64,000 nt of DNA from CAYULW01 sp964445815 (GTDB taxonomy: Bacteria; Bacteroidota; Bacteroidia; Flavobacteriales_E; Vicingaceae). Every line of letters begins with the position of its first letter. The first letter of the stretch is position 1. The notes beneath the pieces are model-generated. The model ran no database searches and was not told where the DNA came from. It saw nothing but the letters and a program-made list of their open reading frames with translations. Of the stretch, positions 61,401 to 64,000 are shown one piece after another. The translations under genes and the position numbers were made by a program. The stretch is taken from the NCBI GenBank assembly GCA_964445815.1, contig CAYULW010000003.1, forward strand, positions 558,001 to 622,000, in the 5' to 3' direction.

Positions 61401-64000
61401 ACCGATGATATCTCTGCTATAGTTCAGGAAATCGTGGATCAGGCATCCTGGGCCAATGGTAATAACATGACCTTTATCATAACAGGACCTTCCGGAAACA
61501 GAAGAACGGCGGAAACAGATCCGATTTTGGTGATTGAAACTACAGCCAGTTTTTCAATTTGTGCTTCAAATGTTGCGCACCAGGATTTTGACAATGATGG
61601 AGAAGACGATTTCAGGGATACCGATGATGATAATGATGGAATTTCAACTATTTCAGAAATTCCGGATGCAGATGGTAGCGGTCAACCGGATTATTTGGAG
61701 TTTGATGGTGATGAATGTGGAATAGGCTCTATCTTGGTGTCTTATACAGACGATTATACGGGAATTGAAGAATCAGAATCAGGTGTTGCAAACGCCGGTA
61801 ATTTTACAGGTACAACTGATGGAAGTGTAACAACATTTAATTCAGATGGCGATGAGTACATCATTAATTTTGAACAAATTTATCCCGCGGGATATAGATA
61901 TGTCATCACTTGGCGGGAGGCTGCGAGTCAATCCGGAACGGCAGAAATTGTTTTAGCCGAATCTGATGATAACAGCATTTTTAATGGCCGCTTAGATAAC
62001 CCAACAACCAATTCTACAACACTGTTTAATGATACCATTACTTCCTTATTTGACTTTCAATACATCAGATTTAGATTATTAGACTCGGAAAGCTCTACCG
62101 ACTTTGAAATCGATGCGGTAGGTGTGCTGGTACCAACTTGTGCTGATGATTCTGATGATGACGGTATTGCGGATATTGATGATATAGATGATGATAATGA
62201 TGGCGTCTTAGATATTGACGAGCCTTGCCCTTCTTATTCAGGGAGTGTTACTTCTCAAACAGGTGTGGATAATAGTGCCAGCTTAACAGGAGCTCCAGAT
62301 GGAAGTTTTGCCGAATGGCATACCAATGGGGATATTCTGGTCTTCGATTTTGGAACCACCTATCCGGCTGGAACACAATATGGCATCACATGGAGAGAGA
62401 GAACGGGAGAAACAGGAACCGCCTCACTAATTATAGAAGAATCTACGGATAATAGTGCATACAGTACACATAGTGATGCTCCAACAACGAATAGCACTAC
62501 TGCAATTATTGACATTGTGACGGCAGAAAACGCATTTAGGTATTTAAGAATAAGTAAAGATAATCCACCAAGTACTACGGATTTTCAGATTGACGCCATT
62601 GCTGTAATGACCTGTACAGACACAGACGGAGATGGTGTGCCGAATAGTTTAGACTTAGATTCAGACAATGACGGAATACCCGATATTACAGAAGCCGGAG
62701 GAACAGATGCGGATACCGATGGTAGGGTAGATGATGCCACCGATACGGATGGTGATGGCTGGGCAGATACTTTTGATTCAGATGATGGAGGTACAGCTCT
62801 AAGTGATGGGGATAAAGATGGTGATGGCTTAGAAAATCGGATAGATCTTGATGCTGATGATGATGGCATTGCTGATATTGTAGAAGCGGGAGGAACGGAC
62901 GCAGATGGTGATGGTCAGGCTGATACATCAACCGATACAGACGGAGACGGGTGGTCAAACACTTTTGATAATGATAATGCAGGGACACCTTTACCTGTTG
63001 AAGACGAAGATGGTGATGGTATAGAAAATTACTTGGATTTAGATTCAGATTCCGATGGCATTACAGATAATGTAGAAGGACAAACGACAGCCGCCTTTTT
63101 AGCTCCTTTGGGTTCTGATACAGACGGTGATGGTTGGGATAATCGTTATGATTCTGATGATGGAGGAACAGCAATCACTTTAAGTAATAATGAAGGCTTT
63201 GGCAATCCGGATTATCTGGATGATGATTCCGATGGCGATAGCTTCCGCGATTGGCTGGAAGGTTTTGACGACAATGAAGATGGTGATGCGCTTGCAGACT
63301 TAGAAACAAGGGCAGATAATTATGAAACGGCAGCAGGTAGTCCGGGGCATTATGATAATTCAGATGATGCGGATATGGACGATATTCCCGATTGGTTAGA
63401 AGATGATGATGGTGACAATGTCCCTAATTTCTTAGACCCCGATAATGTTTTGTATGTGGATACAGATGGTGATGGTCTGGTGAATCTATACGATACCGAT
63501 AACAACGGCACCGCATCAGTTCTGCCAAATGGAGATGCAGATGCAGAGCCTGATTTTAGGGATATTGATGATGCAATTTCTCTACCCATAGAACTACTTT
63601 CTTTTGAAGCCCATCAGTCGGGGAAATATGTGCAACTGGATTGGATAACGTCGACAGAGATCAATAATGATTATTTCTTGATTCAAAAGCTAAACGAAAA
63701 TGGAGATTTTGAGGACATTGAAATGATAGACGGAGCTGGTAACTCTAACTCTGAATTAAGATACAGAAGCTATGATTTAAATCCAAATGAAGGGAATAAC
63801 TATTACCGCTTAAAGCAGGTGGATTTTGACGGAGTCTATTCTACATCTGAAATCAGGGTGGTTAGTTTTAAAAAGCAGCTTTCGGAAGGCTTTAGTTTGT
63901 ATCCAAATCCGGGAGATGGTTCGATCATTCATATTGTCCTTAAAAGAAGAGATATTAAAGCCTTTAAAGTTCAACTAATAGACATTTTCGGCCAACTCAT
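58458..64000 (+). CDS. Giant multidomain T9SS-secreted protein, Asp-rich repeats (3' end outside window)
   Basis: The frame is open from the ATG at 58458 to the right edge (more than 1847 residues). A signal peptide (LSFVFLLFSFLKLYA) is followed by a propeller-like region (about 25-270: NNNLYSVDRGSG, DVDDLAVDPTTGRMYAS) and an SdrD-type B-like domain (GTVYNDDDLDGVLDGGESGVEG, about 275-360). Thrombospondin-type-3-like, calcium-binding Asp repeats (D-x-D-x-DG-I-x-D) occupy about 380-690, 1030-1085, 1228-1256 and 1384-1705. Between them lie two duplicated modules: YGEED-type at 697-855 and 870-1027, and a WRE-containing pair at about 1090-1228 and 1257-1385. The end has the Bacteroidota segment LPIELLSFEAH..VQLDW, then LYPNPGDGS, a T9SS sorting domain that runs off the window. 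It is probably a surface adhesin or binding protein; ligand unknown. Confidence 0.92.
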   Translation, partial: MPSLKEKLSFVFLLFSFLKLYAGDPDLFYFVADGNNNLYSVDRGSGVVTNIGATGVGNIESICYYPIPGANQLFAANNGEFGELNTTTGVYTAISDIDAAGPMNGSIGAQNIDDVDAMMLDGQTFIIWAAQRNSPNDLLFQIDPSTGQVIRSAFGSGIDYIVVSGPGINVDVDDLAVDPTTGRMYASNNDGGSSDNLIEINKYNAIYTVIAALGEDDMEGLAFHNDGTLYGSEGDTDRMSEINLTTGATTNQITLAGGDVEALASLVADANTVSGTVYNDDDLDGVLDGGESGVEGVILYLYIDLDSDGTIDPEDTRVQTTTTDSNGDYAFYYASTASLLVTTEFSSYPASSALTTDNIESATFTDNVNFAEVDANNNFGVGTGPDCDGDGLPNFYEGGANSDLDPILDSCDLDSDNDGILDSVEGIEDFDDDGIPNYRDRDSDDDGIPDAIEANRGAEPTGYSSSEGNVAGTDADGNGIVDALETAAGSGVMVAPLPDSDNDGNPDYLDLDSDNDGILDIIEAGGEDSDLDGQVDGLLDTDGNGLDDRIESTPLEIPNTDETFENSNGLTNLPNYIDIDSDSDGIDDTREGYSTADYDFPTLLTDTDSDGIIDFWDVSTFSTPITPYDRDSDDVPDYMDSDSDNDGVSDLIEGNDADGDGVVDVALSGDDDDNNGLDDALDELCGQETVYATVTDYGEEDFDDGDVDDGSSDLELLDDGGTNQIVGIRFGNVEVAQGASISSAYVQFEADEISTGEISIVIHGELATNSAAITTGNSDISSRTTTTASETWTPDDWDQVNEAGDDQRTVDISSIIQEIVNQGSWSSGNSLTLIFSGPSGNSRVAETDPLLIISTDFNAAPTLEFTAGDYAEEDNSDGSIDLGSSDLELPNDGGTNQTVGILFPGVTLDQGQVVTSAYIQFQADEVQTGAITVTIEGELATSSAVFTTTNSDVSNRTTTTASVNWSPTDWNSIGEEGSPQQTDDISAIVQEIVDQASWANGNNMTFIITGPSGNRRTAETDPILVIETTASFSICASNVAHQDFDNDGEDDFRDTDDDNDGISTISEIPDADGSGQPDYLEFDGDECGIGSILVSYTDDYTGIEESESGVANAGNFTGTTDGSVTTFNSDGDEYIINFEQIYPAGYRYVITWREAASQSGTAEIVLAESDDNSIFNGRLDNPTTNSTTLFNDTITSLFDFQYIRFRLLDSESSTDFEIDAVGVLVPTCADDSDDDGIADIDDIDDDNDGVLDIDEPCPSYSGSVTSQTGVDNSASLTGAPDGSFAEWHTNGDILVFDFGTTYPAGTQYGITWRERTGETGTASLIIEESTDNSAYSTHSDAPTTNSTTAIIDIVTAENAFRYLRISKDNPPSTTDFQIDAIAVMTCTDTDGDGVPNSLDLDSDNDGIPDITEAGGTDADTDGRVDDATDTDGDGWADTFDSDDGGTALSDGDKDGDGLENRIDLDADDDGIADIVEAGGTDADGDGQADTSTDTDGDGWSNTFDNDNAGTPLPVEDEDGDGIENYLDLDSDSDGITDNVEGQTTAAFLAPLGSDTDGDGWDNRYDSDDGGTAITLSNNEGFGNPDYLDDDSDGDSFRDWLEGFDDNEDGDALADLETRADNYETAAGSPGHYDNSDDADMDDIPDWLEDDDGDNVPNFLDPDNVLYVDTDGDGLVNLYDTDNNGTASVLPNGDADAEPDFRDIDDAISLPIELLSFEAHQSGKYVQLDWITSTEINNDYFLIQKLNENGDFEDIEMIDGAGNSNSELRYRSYDLNPNEGNNYYRLKQVDFDGVYSTSEIRVVSFKKQLSEGFSLYPNPGDGSIIHIVLKRRDIKAFKVQLIDIFGQL
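59600..60505 (+). repeat. Asp-rich TSP3-like repeat array I
   Basis: Within the giant gene, about 300 residues with many copies of the calcium-loop pattern D-x-D-x-D-G-I-x-D (for example LDSDNDGILD, RDSDDDGIPD). Loops are irregular in spacing. The DNA is correspondingly rich in GATG and GATTC words, which is what creates antisense open frames here. Confidence 0.85.
60546..61023 (+). repeat. Tandem module A1 in the giant cargo protein
   Basis: About 160 residues, from YGEEDFDDG to DPLLIIST. Shares with the next module GSSDLEL, DGGTNQ, SAYVQF.ADE, GELAT, RTTTTAS, W.P.DW and SGPSGN. The strands and spacing resemble DNRLRE-type beta-sandwich carbohydrate-binding domains, but I cannot confirm this. 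Confidence 0.8.
61065..61540 (+). repeat. Tandem module A2 in the giant cargo protein
   Basis: Second copy of the A module, starting YAEEDNSDG and ending DPILVIETT. Around half of the residues match A1 by eye, so the duplication is not very recent. It is separated from A1 by 13 residues. Confidence 0.8.
61725..62143 (+). repeat. Module C1 in the giant cargo protein
   Basis: About 130 residues from GSILVSYTDDY, with NAGNFTG, YPAGYRYVITWREA, AEIVLAESDDNS, PTTNSTT and FEIDAVGV. Shares this order of motifs with C2; the fold appears discoidin- or galactose-binding-like. Confidence 0.75.
62226..62610 (+). repeat. Module C2 in the giant cargo protein
   Basis: Second copy: CPSYSGSVTSQTG, then YPAGTQYGITWRER, SLIIEESTDNS, PTTNSTT and FQIDAIAV. 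It is separated from C1 by a short Asp-rich stretch (about 28 residues). Confidence 0.75.
62620..63580 (+). repeat. Asp-rich TSP3-like repeat array II
   Basis: About 320 residues of D-x-D-x-DG calcium loops with larger periods: the unit ending ITEAGGTDADTDGRVDD and IVEAGGTDADGDGQAD recurs about 55-65 residues apart, each followed by a TDTDGDGW..TFD segment, indicating duplication of higher-order units. Confidence 0.85.

Noticed and set aside
62620..63580. Regularly spaced DNA repeats that might suggest a CRISPR array
   Set aside because: The repeats are degenerate, of variable spacing, in frame, and encode calcium-loop peptides. No constant 25-40 bp repeat with unique spacers is present and there are no cas genes.
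59560..63589. Several minus-strand open frames under the giant cargo gene (59560-59838, 60331-60690, 62585-62869, 62686-62988, 63350-63589)
   Set aside because: They are the complement of Asp-rich repeats (GAT/GAC codons read backwards give His/Ser/Pro-rich low-complexity proteins). None has a start context, a promoter or a recognisable domain.
1..64000. tRNA, rRNA, insertion sequence, phage and integron features
   Set aside because: Intergenic gaps are all under 300 bp and I found no transposase, integrase, CCA-ended cloverleaf or long terminal repeats in them.

Overview
The window looks like a chromosomal segment of a free-living member of the Bacteroidota, probably a flavobacterium- or Cryomorphaceae-like heterotroph. 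The evidence is two type IX secretion (T9SS) cargo proteins at the window edges, promoters of the Bacteroidota type (TTG, about 19 nt, TAnnTTTG), a long-form GAPDH with an N-terminal extension, a LysM/periplasmic-binding fusion, SiaB/SiaC phosphoregulators, a TPR-SpoIIE phosphatase, low GC by eye, and few Shine-Dalgarno sequences. I saw no rRNA, tRNA, CRISPR array, insertion sequence or prophage. Gene density is high and the longest gap without a gene is under 300 bp.

Layout. 1-4.6 kb: end of a T9SS cargo gene, gap (GAPDH), an HtrA-type periplasmic protease and dapF. 4.6-9.9 kb (minus): a surface-glycan cluster of flippase, formyltransferase-like/GINT1-like fusion and GT4 glycosyltransferase, joined to a GGCT-like gene and followed upstream by a BioY transporter and a small secreted protein. 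10.0-10.9 kb: rpmB and a DUF1287 protein. 11.0-18.8 kb (minus): a beta-oxidation regulon (acyl-CoA dehydrogenase, thiolase, HAD/enoyl-CoA hydratase fusion, MarR regulator) plus a separate long-chain acyl-CoA ligase. The MarR promoter region has a perfect 16-bp palindrome with an imperfect second copy exactly 40 bp away, and a possible divergent small RNA.

18.9-30.2 kb: cupin DUF985, the siaB-siaC pair, an exported amidohydrolase with a polytopic membrane protein, purL, a frameshifted GNAT acetyltransferase, guaA (promoter almost abutting the ATG) and a three-LysM/PBP1-like protein. 30.4-34.9 kb: small secreted protein, lolA-like gene, ftsK and a lipoprotein. 35.1-46.7 kb (plus): arginase, argS, SdiA-regulated-like lipoprotein, a 1226-residue metallophosphoesterase/outer-membrane barrel fusion, an HD-hydrolase/Pycsar-type transmembrane effector fusion, ffh, folD, a Crp/Fnr regulator and a mini-glutaredoxin. 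46.7-52.1 kb: RRM protein, thioredoxin-like, MaoC-like, fatty-acid hydroxylase family, lipoprotein, TPR-SpoIIE phosphatase. 52.2-58.3 kb: parE, parC, rhomboid protease and a class IV aminotransferase. 58.5 kb to the right edge: a giant T9SS cargo protein (more than 1847 residues) with internally duplicated modules and long aspartate-rich calcium-binding-type repeats.

The most interesting points are the HD-PycTM fusion in an otherwise housekeeping operon, the MarR operator pair with a candidate divergent sRNA, the formyltransferase/GINT1-like fusion in a minimal glycan cluster, the lipoprotein-phosphatase-barrel fusion, and the repeat architecture of the giant cargo protein. All function calls rest on reading motifs in the translated sequence; no database search was run.
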